Part shown: piece by piece, positions 16,447 through 25,216 of the stretch
Numbering within the stretch: the stretch's first letter is position 1
Layout: the number at the start of each line of letters is the position of its first letter
DNA from: an uncultured Capnocytophaga sp.
GTDB taxonomy: Bacteria; Bacteroidota; Bacteroidia; Flavobacteriales; Flavobacteriaceae
Assembly (NCBI RefSeq): GCF_937936315.1
Contig: NZ_CALGWU010000056.1
Coordinates: 1-64,000, forward strand
Reading direction: 5' to 3'
DNA: 64,000 nt
Program-made: the position numbers and the translations under genes
The notes under the pieces: model-generated
The model's database searches: none
What the model was told of the DNA's origin: nothing
What the model saw: the letters and a program-made list of their open reading frames with translations, nothing else

Positions 16447-17736
16447 ATGATTGCTTTGATAAAAAAAACATCTTTATATATAGTAGCTTTACTATATATT
16501 TCTGATTTGCCTTTTTTTTTCTTACCTTTTAGTGTAAGAACACGTTTTTTTTTAGGAATAATCGGGGGGGGGGTATTTTTTTTGCACTATTTAGGAAAAT
16601 TTAAATTGAAAAAAGAGATATTCTATAATATATTATGGCTATTAGCATTGTTATTCCCTTTTTTAGCAACAATAATTATAAATGATAATATAGATTCTTG
16701 GGGATTTAGAGCCATTTTAAATGTATTTGTTTTTTTTGCAGCTTTTTTAGTAATATACTTATATAAAAAAATAGATACTATTGATTTTGAAAAAGTCGTA
16801 AAGCTTATTATATATATTATCTTATTAAATATTGTAATAGCAATAGTAATGTTTACCGTTCCACAATTTAAAGATGTTATTTTTAAGTTGCAAGGACAAG
16901 GGACAAGTGCAACAGATCAATTGTATTATGTAAGTTCCTTTAGGTTATTTGGTATAGGAAACTTTTTCTTTTATCAAGCTGGGGTTTTTTGCGCATGGGG
17001 GCTTGTATTAGTTACTTATTTTTTGAAACAAAAAACTTCTCTTAGATGGCTACTAATATATTTAATAATTCTTATTTCAGGAATATTCTTTGCAAGAACT
17101 ACCTTTATAGGTTTTTTAATATCTCTTTTATATTACATTTACCCTAATAGCTTTAACATAAAAGAACTAAATGCTTTTTTCAAAAGAATAATAATATTTT
17201 TCCTAATTTCAGCTTTATTAATTCTTTCTTTCAATACCTTTTTTAAAGATCTGTTACTTGAGAATAATGATATAAAAATGGTTTCACATGCTTTTGAACT
17301 TTTTATTAATTATTCTCAATCAGGCAAATTAGAATCTGCTTCTACTAATCATTTATCAGAAATGTATGTTTATCCTGATAATTTAAAAACTTGGATTCTA
17401 GGAGATGGAAGATTCACAGCTGAAGATGGGGAACATTATTATAAAGGAACAGATGTAGGATATCTCAGAATTTTATTTTTTATGGGGTTATTTGGTTTGC
17501 TAATTTTATATGCACAGAAATTTTTTCTAATATATACAACTATCAATTTAAAGAAAGGAAAAGAAATTCAACAATATAAAAATCTTATCTACTTTTTGTT
17601 TTTACTTACATTAATATTAAATTTTAAAGGTTTTACAGATTTAGATATTATTGTGTTTTTGTTTTTTTGGTATATTTTATTAGAGGAGAATAAGAAAAAG
17701 TATAAAAAATGTAACTATGCGAATACTCATAGATAA
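16447..17736 (+). CDS. wzy: Wzy-type O-antigen polymerase, probably phase variable
   Basis: Protein of 429 residues with about 10-12 membrane helices and one large periplasmic loop (about 270-335), the usual Wzy plan. It joins lipid-linked repeat units in the periplasm. The 5' end is unusual. T9 at 16512-16520, T9 at 16545-16553 and G10 at 16564-16573 encode the first helices (Gly40-Gly42 come from the G run). As sequenced the frame is open. Removing one G brings TAG at 16592-16594 into frame, and adding one brings TAA at 16602-16604, so either change truncates the protein near residue 50. Very AT-rich. It overlaps the next gene by 20 bases. Confidence 0.85.
   Translation: MIALIKKTSLYIVALLYISDLPFFFLPFSVRTRFFLGIIGGGVFFLHYLGKFKLKKEIFYNILWLLALLFPFLATIIINDNIDSWGFRAILNVFVFFAAFLVIYLYKKIDTIDFEKVVKLIIYIILLNIVIAIVMFTVPQFKDVIFKLQGQGTSATDQLYYVSSFRLFGIGNFFFYQAGVFCAWGLVLVTYFLKQKTSLRWLLIYLIILISGIFFARTTFIGFLISLLYYIYPNSFNIKELNAFFKRIIIFFLISALLILSFNTFFKDLLLENNDIKMVSHAFELFINYSQSGKLESASTNHLSEMYVYPDNLKTWILGDGRFTAEDGEHYYKGTDVGYLRILFFMGLFGLLILYAQKFFLIYTTINLKKGKEIQQYKNLIYFLFLLTLILNFKGFTDLDIIVFLFFWYILLEENKKKYKKCNYANTHR
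16564..16573 (+). repeat. G10 homopolymer (likely slippage site) in wzy
   Basis: Ten consecutive G in a gene of very low GC content. This is the length range at which replication slippage is frequent in phase-variable loci. Both a one-base loss and a one-base gain shift into early stops. Confidence 0.85.
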
Positions 17737-18844
17737 TTCTAATCTTTTTGCAGGAGGAGGTATACAAGTAGCTACCTCTTTCCTAAATGATTTAAAAACT
17801 TTTAACAACGAACATCTGTATTGGGTGCTCCAATCCCCTCATAGTGCTAAAACTATTGATACAGCTACTTTCCCTAAGAATTTCGTGTTCTATGATATTC
17901 CTGAAAAGATTTATACAGCTAAACTAAAAAGAAGTAACTTTGTAAAAAAATTAGAAGAAGAAATCAATCCTAATGTTATTTTTACTACTTTTGGACCGTC
18001 ATATCACAAAAGTAATTTCCCTAAAATAGTAGGCTTTGCTTTTGGACAAATGCTCTATACTAACTCTCCTTTCTATAACCAACTTTCTTTTTTACAGCAA
18101 TTGAAATATAAATTGCTCATTTTCTTGAAGAAAAAAGCTTTTATAAACAATGCCGACGCTTTAGTCTTCGAAACAGAAAATGCAAGACTTATTTTTAAAC
18201 AAAAAACAGGCTATAAAAAGGATACTTTTACAGTGCATAATACCCTCAACGCTATTTTTAACAAAAAGGAAGAATGGCAAAATTTACCTATTGAAAAAAC
18301 TCAACTGGATATTTTATGCCTTACAGCTAATTATCCACATAAAAATTTGCAGATCATTCCTAAAATTATAGATGAAATCCAAAATATAGATCCTGAATTG
18401 AACTTTAAAGTGCATATTTCACTGAAAAAAGAAGAACTAAATTTTGATGACAAGTATCATCGTTACATCAACTATTTAGGAAATGTACCGCTAAGCCAAC
18501 TGCCTTTGTTATACCAACAAATGGATGTGCTACTAATGCCTTCCCTATTAGAAACTTTCTCTACCACTTATCTAGAGGCAATGGCAATGAAAGTACCTAT
18601 AGTCGCTTCAGATATGCCTTTCTCAAGAGATATTTGTGCAGAGGCAGCTTTGTATTGTAGCCCTTTGAAAGCCGATGAGTATGCAGAAAAAATACTACTA
18701 CTGCACAACAACACAAGTGTAAAAAATGAACTTATTCAAAAAGGAGAGCAAAACCTAAAACGTTTTGGAACAAGTATGGATCGAACAAAAAAATATATAG
18801 AAATTATAGAACAGATAGCAACAAATAATGGAAATAAAAAATAA
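17717..18844 (+). CDS. GT4-type glycosyltransferase
   Basis: Protein of 375 residues, GT-B fold. It starts MRILIDNSNLFAGGGIQV, has a nucleotide-sugar domain from about 190, and carries the family-4 block MPSLLETFSTTYLEAMAMKVPIVASD with the E-x7-E-type pair. It overlaps wzy by 20 bases and the CapE-like gene by 17. Donor unknown. Confidence 0.85.
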   Translation: MRILIDNSNLFAGGGIQVATSFLNDLKTFNNEHLYWVLQSPHSAKTIDTATFPKNFVFYDIPEKIYTAKLKRSNFVKKLEEEINPNVIFTTFGPSYHKSNFPKIVGFAFGQMLYTNSPFYNQLSFLQQLKYKLLIFLKKKAFINNADALVFETENARLIFKQKTGYKKDTFTVHNTLNAIFNKKEEWQNLPIEKTQLDILCLTANYPHKNLQIIPKIIDEIQNIDPELNFKVHISLKKEELNFDDKYHRYINYLGNVPLSQLPLLYQQMDVLLMPSLLETFSTTYLEAMAMKVPIVASDMPFSRDICAEAALYCSPLKADEYAEKILLLHNNTSVKNELIQKGEQNLKRFGTSMDRTKKYIEIIEQIATNNGNKK

Positions 18845-19853
18845 AACCCTTCTTATCACAGGAGGAACAGGCTCTTTCGGAAATGCTGTATTACAGCGTT
18901 TCCTTCCTACCGATCACTTCAAAGAAATACGCATTTTTTCACGTGATGAAAAAAAACAGGACGATATGCGCCACGCCTTGCAAAACCCTAAAGTCAAATT
19001 CTATATAGGCGATGTACGCGATAGAGCCTCTGTAGATATAGCTATGACAGGCGTAGACTATGTCTTCCACGCCGCTGCCCTCAAACAAGTGCCATCGTGT
19101 GAGTTTTTCCCTTTAGAAGCTGTCAAAACTAATGTGTTAGGCACTGAAAATGTGCTAAACTCTGCTATCGCCCATCAAGTCAAAAATGTAGTTGTACTTT
19201 CTACCGATAAGGCTTGCTACCCTATCAATGCAATGGGCATCTCAAAGGCAATGATGGAAAAAGTAGCTATTGCAAAAGGTCGTCAGTTAGGCGAAAATGC
19301 TGTAACAACCATTTCCTGCACTCGATATGGCAATGTAATGGCTTCTAGAGGCTCTGTAATCCCTCTATGGATAGAGCAAATGAAAGACAACAAAGTCATC
19401 ACTCTAACCGACCCCAATATGACTCGATTTATGATGACTTTAGCCGATGCTGTAGACCTCGTCCTTTATGCTTTCGAAAATGGACATAACGGCGACCTTT
19501 TTGTACAAAAAGCCCCCGCTGCTACTCTTACCGTATTAGCTGAAGCTCTAAAACAACTCTACAATAAAAATACTGAAGTAAAGATTATAGGTACCCGTCA
19601 CGGCGAAAAATTGTATGAAACCTTAGTCGCTCGCGAAGAAATGGCTCGCGCTGAAGATATGGGTAACTATTTCCGCATTCCGTGTGATACTCGCGACTTA
19701 AATTACGACAAGTATTTCAAAGACGGTCAAGAAAAAGTCTCTCTCATCGAAGACTACCACTCTCATAACACCACCCGCTTAAGCGTAGAGGAAATGAAAT
19801 CTCTATTGTTAAAATTAGACGAAATACAAAACGATATACAATGTTTGAAGTAA
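18828..19853 (+). CDS. fnlA: UDP-GlcNAc 4,6-dehydratase/5-epimerase (CapE/FnlA)
   Basis: Protein of 341 residues, extended SDR. It converts UDP-GlcNAc to UDP-2-acetamido-2,6-dideoxy-beta-L-arabino-4-hexulose, the first step to UDP-N-acetyl-L-fucosamine. TGGTGSFG is at 10-17, and the active-site segment STDKACYPINAMGISKAMMEK has Met in place of the usual SDR Tyr with Lys four residues on, as in CapE/FlaA1-type dehydratases. It sits in the order CapE, cupin, CapF, CapG, WbuB. GC is higher than in the wzx-wzy core, so this cassette probably has another origin. Confidence 0.9.
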   Translation: MEIKNKTLLITGGTGSFGNAVLQRFLPTDHFKEIRIFSRDEKKQDDMRHALQNPKVKFYIGDVRDRASVDIAMTGVDYVFHAAALKQVPSCEFFPLEAVKTNVLGTENVLNSAIAHQVKNVVVLSTDKACYPINAMGISKAMMEKVAIAKGRQLGENAVTTISCTRYGNVMASRGSVIPLWIEQMKDNKVITLTDPNMTRFMMTLADAVDLVLYAFENGHNGDLFVQKAPAATLTVLAEALKQLYNKNTEVKIIGTRHGEKLYETLVAREEMARAEDMGNYFRIPCDTRDLNYDKYFKDGQEKVSLIEDYHSHNTTRLSVEEMKSLLLKLDEIQNDIQCLK

Positions 19854-20275
19854 AAACCATACAAGGAGAAATATTTACAGACCACCGAGGACAAATAAGT
19901 TCTCTAAACAACTTTGTCTTTGAGGGAGTCGAACGTTTTTATTTTATCCATCATCCCGATAAAAACGTGGTGCGTGGTTGGCACGGCCATCAGCACGAAA
20001 AAAAATGGTTTTACTGTGTAAAAGGTTCTTTTACTATTGCCTTAGTACAACCCGATGATTGGGATAACCCCTCTACTAATCTGCCTGCTGATATTATCCA
20101 GCTTAGCGAAAAAGATAGCAAAATACTTTGTGTACCCGAAGGCTATGCAAATTGTATCAAGGCTGGCGAAGACAACAGTATTTTATTAGTTTTTTCTGGA
20201 AAACGAATCCCCGAAGCCTACGAAGATAGTTGGCGATACGATAGCCATTTATGGGTAGATTGGCAAAAATATTAA
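19841..20275 (+). CDS. WxcM/FdtA-like sugar cupin
   Basis: Protein of 144 residues with a single RmlC-like cupin: RFYFIHHP, VVRGWHGHQHEKKWFYCVKGS and VPEGYANC. It resembles the group that includes dTDP-3,4-ketohexose isomerases and dTDP-4-dehydrorhamnose 3,5-epimerase relatives. It overlaps the CapE gene by 13 bases and lies three bases before CapF, so it should act in the same pathway. The standard FucNAc route needs no extra cupin, so a change to the product or a rate-enhancing epimerase role is possible. Confidence 0.75.
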   Translation: MFEVKTIQGEIFTDHRGQISSLNNFVFEGVERFYFIHHPDKNVVRGWHGHQHEKKWFYCVKGSFTIALVQPDDWDNPSTNLPADIIQLSEKDSKILCVPEGYANCIKAGEDNSILLVFSGKRIPEAYEDSWRYDSHLWVDWQKY

Positions 20276-20278
20276 GCA

Positions 20279-21397
20279 ATGAAAAAAATAGGTATTACAG
20301 GACAAAAAGGTTTTATAGGAAGTCATTTGTACAACTCTCTCCAGCTTTTCCCAAATGAGTTTGAATGTATCCCTTTTGAGGATGTTTATTTTGAAAATGA
20401 GGATACATTAGCACAGTTTGTAGCTCAATGTGATGTGATAGTGCATTTGGCAGCTGTCAATCGTCACGAGAGTGAACAAGTACTTTATGATACGAATATC
20501 TCTCTTACTCAAAAGCTCATAACAGCACTTAAAAAAACTGAAAGTAAGGCACACGTTTTCATATCTTCTTCCACTCAAGAAGAACGTGAAAACCTCTATG
20601 GAAAATCTAAACGTGTAGCGCGTGAGCTCCTAAATGAATGGGCTAAAAATTGCGGAGGAAAAGCTACTGGCCTCATCATTCCCAATGTGTTTGGTGCTTT
20701 TGGTAAGCCGTTTTATAACTCGTTTATTGCAACTTTCTGCTATCAACTCACTCACGGACAAACACCCACCATCGCTACCGATGCTGAGGTAAACCTCATT
20801 TATGTACAAGAACTCATATCACTTATCATAGACGAAATTCGCGCTGAAAGAAGTACCCCTGCTTTGGAAGTAACTCCTACAGCTACTAAAAAAGTCTCAG
20901 AAGTATTAACTCTTTTGGAAGGTTTTAAAGTGAGCTATTTAGAAAAAGGTGAAATACCCACCCTTAAAAATCCTTTTGAGCACAACTTGTTCAATACCTT
21001 TCGCTCATATATAGATCATAAGAGCCATTTTCCAGTCAAACTCACTCAACATACCGATGATCGTGGAGCTTTCGTAGAAGTCATTCGTTTAGGAATTGGA
21101 GGTCAATGCTCTTTTTCCACCACTCACCCGCATATCACTCGAGGCAATCATTACCACACCCGCAAGATAGAACGTTTTACAGTTATCAAAGGAAAAGCCT
21201 TAATTCAGTTGCGAAAAATAGATACTCAAGAAGTATTAGATTTCTATTTAGATGGCAACGAACCTGCTTATGTAGATATGCCTATTTGGTACACTCACAA
21301 CATTACCAACATAGGAAATGATGATTTGTACACTATCTTCTGGATTGATGAACCATATAACCCCGATAATGCCGACACTTATTTTCTAAAAGTATGA
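20279..21397 (+). CDS. fnlB: Bifunctional SDR-cupin reductase/epimerase (CapF/FnlB)
   Basis: Protein of 372 residues. N-terminal SDR domain (GITGQKGFIGSH at 4-15, YGKSKR active-site segment) and C-terminal cupin from about 245 (ITRGNHYHTRKIERFTVIKG). CapF epimerises C3 and reduces C4 of the CapE product to give UDP-2-acetamido-2,6-dideoxy-L-talose. The domain order and length match CapF. It overlaps the CapG gene by four bases. Confidence 0.92.
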   Translation: MKKIGITGQKGFIGSHLYNSLQLFPNEFECIPFEDVYFENEDTLAQFVAQCDVIVHLAAVNRHESEQVLYDTNISLTQKLITALKKTESKAHVFISSSTQEERENLYGKSKRVARELLNEWAKNCGGKATGLIIPNVFGAFGKPFYNSFIATFCYQLTHGQTPTIATDAEVNLIYVQELISLIIDEIRAERSTPALEVTPTATKKVSEVLTLLEGFKVSYLEKGEIPTLKNPFEHNLFNTFRSYIDHKSHFPVKLTQHTDDRGAFVEVIRLGIGGQCSFSTTHPHITRGNHYHTRKIERFTVIKGKALIQLRKIDTQEVLDFYLDGNEPAYVDMPIWYTHNITNIGNDDLYTIFWIDEPYNPDNADTYFLKV

Positions 21398-22533
21398 AAA
21401 AATTAAAAGTAGTAACCGTAGTGGGCACTCGCCCCGAAATTATTCGTTTATCTCGTGTCCTCACAGCCTTAGATGCTTCTGAGGCTATAGAACATATCAT
21501 TGTGCATACTGGTCAAAATTACGACTATGAGCTCAATCAAATCTTTTTTGAAGATTTACAACTCCGCAAACCCGATTATTTCTTAGAAGCAGCAGGTAAA
21601 ACTGCTACCGAGACCATTGGTAACATCCTCATTAAAATAGACCCCGTATTAGATAAACTCCAGCCCGATGCTTTTTTAGTGTTAGGCGATACTAATTCGT
21701 GCCTGTGTGCGATTCCAGCTAAGAAAAAACATATACCCATTTTCCATATGGAAGCAGGCAATCGCTGTTTCGACCAACGAGTGCCCGAGGAAACTAATAG
21801 AAAAATCGTAGATCATACTTCCGACATCAATCTCACCTATTCAAGCATTGCCCGTGAGTACCTCCTCAGAGAAGGACTTCCTGCTGATAGAGTTATCAAA
21901 ACAGGCTCTCCTATGTATGAAGTACTACACCACTATCTACCTGAAATCCAAAAATCAAAAGTGTTACAAACTTTAGGTTTAGAGGAAGGTAAATTCTTTG
22001 TAGTATCAGCCCATCGCGAAGAAAATATCTCTTCCGAAAAAAACTTTACTAACCTGATGAATGCTCTCAACACAATTGCCGAGCAATACCATTACCCCAT
22101 CATCGTCTCTACTCACCCGCGCACTCGCAATATGATAGATAAGAAACAAATAGCAATGCGCCCCGAAATTCAATTCCTAAAACCTTTAGGATTTCACGAT
22201 TACAACGCTTTACAACAAAAAGCTTATGTAGTGCTAAGTGATTCCGGTACGATTTCAGAAGAATCTTCTATACTGAATTTCAGAGCCTTAAATCTCCGTG
22301 AAGCTCACGAACGCCCTGAAGCAATGGAAGAAGCATCGGTAATGATGGTAGGCCTATCACCCGAGCGCATTATGCAAGGACTCACACAAGTATTGCAACA
22401 ACAGATAGGCAATCAGCGCAACTATCGCCCCGTAGCCGATTATTCAATGCCTAATGTGTCAGAAAAAATAGTGCGCATTATCATTTCTTATACTGATTAT
22501 GTAAAAAGAGTCGTTTGGCAAGAAAAAATTTAA
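21394..22533 (+). CDS. fnlC: UDP-N-acetyl-L-talosamine 2-epimerase (CapG/FnlC)
   Basis: Protein of 379 residues of the non-hydrolysing WecB type. It makes UDP-N-acetyl-L-fucosamine, the last step of the CapEFG route. Motifs: VGTRPEIIRLS, HTGQNYDYELNQIFF, VLGDTNS, FHMEAGNRCFDQRVPEETNR and VSAHREENI. WecB itself shares these, but the position directly after CapF supports the FucNAc role. Confidence 0.9.
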   Translation: MKKLKVVTVVGTRPEIIRLSRVLTALDASEAIEHIIVHTGQNYDYELNQIFFEDLQLRKPDYFLEAAGKTATETIGNILIKIDPVLDKLQPDAFLVLGDTNSCLCAIPAKKKHIPIFHMEAGNRCFDQRVPEETNRKIVDHTSDINLTYSSIAREYLLREGLPADRVIKTGSPMYEVLHHYLPEIQKSKVLQTLGLEEGKFFVVSAHREENISSEKNFTNLMNALNTIAEQYHYPIIVSTHPRTRNMIDKKQIAMRPEIQFLKPLGFHDYNALQQKAYVVLSDSGTISEESSILNFRALNLREAHERPEAMEEASVMMVGLSPERIMQGLTQVLQQQIGNQRNYRPVADYSMPNVSEKIVRIIISYTDYVKRVVWQEKI

Positions 22534-22535
22534 GT

Positions 22536-23738
22536 ATGAAAACAAAGAAAATTTTGTTTATTGTAGATGACTTTCTGCCCTATAGTACAAAAGTGGCAGC
22601 TAAAATGATGTTTGAATTAGCTACATCTTTTAAAGATAAAGGGTTTCACGTTAGTGTATTAACCCCTTTGCATACATTGAAAAAAAGTTTTGAACAAAAA
22701 GAAGTACAGGGTATTGATACCATTTTCTTTAAATCTGGTAAAATAAAAAACATCCCAAAAATAAAGAGAGCTATCAATGAGTCTCTGTTATCCTATAGAG
22801 CGTGGAAATATTGCAAAACTTTCTTTAAAACTAATCATTTTGATGCAATAGTCTACTATTCTCCATCTATATTTTGGGGAAAACTCATATCAAAACTTAA
22901 AAATTTGTACAATGCTAAAACCTATTTGATATTGAGAGATATCTTTCCTCAATGGACTATAGACAATGGACTGATGAAGAAAGATTCCCTTATTCACAAA
23001 TATTTCAAGCATTTTGAACGTATTAATTATAAAAATGCTGATTGTATAGGTGTGATGTCTGAAGCCAATTTGAAATGGTGTCAAGAAAATTTAAAAAATC
23101 CTGCGAAGTTTGAGGTTTTGCCTAACTGGACAAAGATAGATCCCTTGCCTCTTCAATCAAATAAATACAGAAAATCTTTACACTTAGAAAATAAGATAGT
23201 CTTTTTCTATGGAGGAAATATAGGGCACGCCCAAAATATGATAAACTTAGTAGATTTAGCCATTGCTATGGAACCTTTCCCCGAAGCTCATTTTCTATTT
23301 GTAGGAAAAGGTGATGAAGTAGCCCTAATATTAGAAAAACAGAGAGAATACAATTTAACTAATGTTACTTATTTACCAGCAGTAGATCAAAAAGAGTATT
23401 TTCAAATGCTTTCAGAGTTTGATGTTGGGCTTTTCAATCTTCACCCTAATCATTTAACTCATAATTTCCCCGGTAAACTTTTAGGATATATGGAGTATTC
23501 TAAACCCATTTTAGGTTGTGTGAATAAGGGCAATGATTTAAAAGAGGTTATCAATGAAGCAAAAGCGGGGTTTATCTTTGAAAATGCTGATAAACAAGAA
23601 CTTTTTATGGCCGCACAACAATTATTACAATCAAAACAATTACGCGAAAGAATGGGAAATAATAGTTTTAATTTGCTAAATCAAAGATTTAATGTAGAAA
23701 CTACACAAAAACACATAGAAAAAAGTTTATTTGGGTAA
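22536..23738 (+). CDS. WbuB-like glycosyltransferase, probably L-FucNAc transferase
   Basis: Protein of 400 residues from the ATG at 22536, two bases after the fnlC stop; a TTG at 22515 inside fnlC is rejected. GT-B fold of family 4: an N-terminal domain with ILFIVDDFLPYSTKVA and LILRDIFPQW, and a C-terminal domain with YGGNIGHAQN, FVGKGDE and LPAVDQKEY. The ILRDxFPQW segment is typical of WbuB, which follows FnlABC in E. coli O26 and transfers L-FucNAc. Transfer of that sugar here is inferred from family and gene order. Confidence 0.82.
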   Translation: MKTKKILFIVDDFLPYSTKVAAKMMFELATSFKDKGFHVSVLTPLHTLKKSFEQKEVQGIDTIFFKSGKIKNIPKIKRAINESLLSYRAWKYCKTFFKTNHFDAIVYYSPSIFWGKLISKLKNLYNAKTYLILRDIFPQWTIDNGLMKKDSLIHKYFKHFERINYKNADCIGVMSEANLKWCQENLKNPAKFEVLPNWTKIDPLPLQSNKYRKSLHLENKIVFFYGGNIGHAQNMINLVDLAIAMEPFPEAHFLFVGKGDEVALILEKQREYNLTNVTYLPAVDQKEYFQMLSEFDVGLFNLHPNHLTHNFPGKLLGYMEYSKPILGCVNKGNDLKEVINEAKAGFIFENADKQELFMAAQQLLQSKQLRERMGNNSFNLLNQRFNVETTQKHIEKSLFG

Positions 23739-23991
23739 CAACCTCTTTTATATTTCAAGAAAATACACTATATTTGCAACCTAAATATTACTCATTTTGG
23801 CTACACACACCATACATCTAAAAAATAGAAAAAACTATACTTGCAATGAGAACCCCTCTTTGCTAAAAAGTTCCTTTCAAATGCTCTTACCCCAACGCCC
23901 TTATAGCTGTTGATTCGTGAGAGCATTGTCTTATTAGAAAATATTACAATTAAAAAACAAAAACATATATAAAGAATTTTAGCAACTTACT
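23739..23991 (+). promoter_or_regulatory. Leader region between the two halves of the locus
   Basis: No gene is visible in 253 bases. TATATTTG at 23769-23776 matches the -7 consensus but has no TTG at 19-20 bases. It would leave a transcribed leader of about 200 bases before legB. Within it AATGCTCTTAC (23880-23890) and GTGAGAGCATT (23917-23927) form an 11-base stem with one T-G pair, without a following T run. This is the largest gap in an otherwise packed 36-kb gene string. Confidence 0.4.
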
Positions 23992-25200
23992 ATGTTAAAC
24001 ATCAGCAATTTCATAGCAAAATATGTTACCAAGCGCCCTGAAAGTATGTTCCAGGCAGATTTATACACCCATCGATCAGCATTAACTAAGGCTATTGAGG
24101 GCAAGAGTGTATTGGTAATCGGTGGTGCAGGTTCTATTGGAAGTTCATATATCAAAGCCTTACTACCTTTCAAACCTAAAACCTTGGTAGTAGTAGATAT
24201 TAGTGAAAACGGACTTACTGAACTCACTCGCGAATTGCGCAGTACTTCTGCCTTTACTGTGCCTACTGACTATGTAACCTACCCTATGAATTACGCCGAT
24301 GACACTTTTGTGAAAATGTTCAAAGATCGTGGCGGGTTTGATATAGTCGCTAACTTTTCAGCTCACAAACACGTACGAAGCGAAAAAGATAAATATTCAG
24401 TAGAAGCCTTACTCAAAAACAATGTAGTAAACGCTAAAAAATTCTTAGATTTATTGTGTGACTATCCTCCTGAACACTTCTTTTGTGTATCGACCGACAA
24501 AGCTGCTAACCCCGTAAATATAATGGGAGGTAGCAAAAAAATAATGGAAGATATGATAATGGCTTATGCACATAAGTTCCCCGTAACTACAGCACGTTTT
24601 GCCAATGTTGCTTTCTCTAATGGCTCATTGCCAGCAGGATTTTTAGAGCGTATTGCTAAAAACCAACCATTATCAGCCCCTTCCGATGTAACTCGTTACT
24701 TTGTATCTCCCCAAGAAAGCGGACAAATTTGCTTAATGGCTTGTATATTAGGGAATACAGGAGAAATATACTTCCCTAAACTCAAAAAAGAACAAGTGCT
24801 TACTTTCTCCGAGATAGCCTCCCAGCTATTAAAAGATTTAGGATACACCCCTCTGGAATGTCAAACTGAAACTGAAGCTATCACTAAGGCTGAAAATAGA
24901 AAAGAAACAGATAAATGGTATCCCGTTTATTTCTCAAAAAGCGATACCACAGGCGAAAAACCCTACGAGGAATTTTACACAGAAGAAGAAAAAGTAGCCT
25001 TAGATAGCTACTCCTCATTAGGAGTCATATCTCTACAATCATTCAAAAAAATAACCGAAATAGAAAATTTTATAGATAAACTAAACCAACTATTTGATAA
25101 CCCCACAACCGAAAAAAAAGACATCACTCAGCTGATGAAAGCATTCTTAGTAAATTTCGACCACCAAGAAACAGGACGCTATTTAGATAGCAAAATGTAA
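23992..25200 (+). CDS. legB: Nucleotide-sugar 4,6-dehydratase of the legionaminate route (LegB)
   Basis: Protein of 402 residues, SDR of the Polysacc_synt_2 type. Rossmann motif GGAGSIG at 44-50 and catalytic segment STDKAANPVNIMGGSKK with D169, K170, M178 and K182, the Met-x3-Lys form of PseB/LegB/FlaA1 enzymes. It removes water from GDP- or UDP-GlcNAc to give the 4-keto-6-deoxy sugar. The PtmE homologue downstream suggests GDP-linked intermediates as in Campylobacter. About 40 residues precede the Rossmann motif and about 120 follow the core, longer than PseB. It heads the second half of the locus. Confidence 0.85.
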   Translation: MLNISNFIAKYVTKRPESMFQADLYTHRSALTKAIEGKSVLVIGGAGSIGSSYIKALLPFKPKTLVVVDISENGLTELTRELRSTSAFTVPTDYVTYPMNYADDTFVKMFKDRGGFDIVANFSAHKHVRSEKDKYSVEALLKNNVVNAKKFLDLLCDYPPEHFFCVSTDKAANPVNIMGGSKKIMEDMIMAYAHKFPVTTARFANVAFSNGSLPAGFLERIAKNQPLSAPSDVTRYFVSPQESGQICLMACILGNTGEIYFPKLKKEQVLTFSEIASQLLKDLGYTPLECQTETEAITKAENRKETDKWYPVYFSKSDTTGEKPYEEFYTEEEKVALDSYSSLGVISLQSFKKITEIENFIDKLNQLFDNPTTEKKDITQLMKAFLVNFDHQETGRYLDSKM

Positions 25201-25216
25201 TTACAAAATTAAGGCA

